From: an uncultured Phaeodactylibacter sp.
GTDB taxonomy: Bacteria > Bacteroidota > Bacteroidia > Chitinophagales > Saprospiraceae
Direction: 5' to 3'
Length of the DNA: 6,766 nucleotides
NCBI GenBank assembly: GCA_913062745.1
Contig: CAJXXJ010000216.1
Location: 1 to 6,766 of the forward strand
Shown: positions 6,652 through 6,766 of the stretch, in pieces
Layout: every line of letters starts with the position of its first letter
Numbering within the stretch: the stretch's first letter is position 1
Made by a program: the position numbers and the translations under genes
Notes under the pieces: model-generated
The model's database searches: none
Told to the model about the DNA's origin: nothing
The model's input: the letters and a program-made list of their open reading frames with translations, nothing else

Positions 6652-6766
6652 GCTATATCGTACATGTCGCGCGCCCGGCAACCATTCGGTCACCCAGCCA
6701 ATTAGCCCGATCAGTGCCCCGATCCCACCGAAGGAACCAGGAGCGCAGTGGGAAACTGCACCCTTG

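Larger units (their letters stand above)
6379..6766. other. 388-base region without a convincing gene
   Basis: No reading frame here has good coding character on either strand. The region should hold the promoter of the leftward operon and probably the 3' end or downstream flank of whatever lies to the right. Visible structure: GGGCCC twice (6440-6445 and 6474-6479), a perfect plus-strand TAGTTTTG (6433-6440) without a -33 partner, two related hairpin units (6584-6599 and 6636-6651), an inverted repeat with T tract on the minus strand (6611-6644), and a 5-bp stem GCAGT/ACTGC with a five-base loop (6745-6759). The dense short dyads suggest intergenic repeat sequence. Confidence 0.5.

Noticed and set aside
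6622..6765. Minus-strand frame of 47 codons entering from the right edge (GGIGALIGLIGW stretch)
   Set aside because: It could be the C-terminus of an off-window gene, but it reads through the hairpin repeat and the T-rich tract and ends inside that tract. Other frames nearby are equally possible, so coding is unsupported.
1..6766. Whether the window is a CRISPR, defence or mobile island
   Set aside because: No direct-repeat array, transposase, integrase, nuclease, reverse transcriptase or toxin-like protein was found; the genes are envelope and transport functions.

Overview
The window looks like chromosomal DNA of a member of the Bacteroidota, probably from the Saprospiria/Lewinella side of the phylum. 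The main reasons are a secreted protein ending in a gliding-motility/type IX secretion C-terminal domain (CHU_C type), a DUF547 protein fused to an outer-membrane barrel, A-rich leaders without clear Shine-Dalgarno sequences, and a base composition that looks moderately GC-rich by eye. The lineage is inferred from protein style only; there is no rRNA or marker gene.

All six genes I can support lie on the minus strand, so they are read from right to left. From 6378 downwards they are: a 49-residue single-helix membrane protein (6229-6378), a sodium:solute symporter of the SSS family (4494-6197), a sulfotransferase-fold enzyme (3644-4480), a secreted multidomain protein with a T9SS-type C-terminal domain (2150-3619), a DUF547 protein with a C-terminal predicted outer-membrane barrel (489-2051), and the 5' part of an Omp85/BamA-like outer-membrane protein running off the left edge (1-492). 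The gaps are 31, 13, 24 and 98 nt, then a 4-nt ATGA overlap. The first four genes therefore look like one transcription unit. The last two form a tightly coupled pair that is either read through from upstream or driven from the 98-nt gap.

The theme is the cell envelope: inner-membrane transport with a possible small partner protein, a possible sulfate-transfer enzyme, a protein exported to the surface, and two outer-membrane barrel proteins. No shared pathway can be proved from sequence alone.

The right-hand 388 bases (6379-6766) hold no convincing gene. They contain a weak promoter candidate for the operon, a pair of related short hairpin units 52 bp apart, and an inverted repeat followed by a T-rich tract that could terminate a minus-strand gene entering from beyond 6766. 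I see no tRNA, rRNA, CRISPR array, insertion sequence or phage gene. The window is not an obvious defence or mobile island. The most interesting items are the DUF547-barrel fusion coupled to an Omp85-like gene, the unannotated micro-protein next to the symporter, and the coiled-coil insertion inside that symporter.
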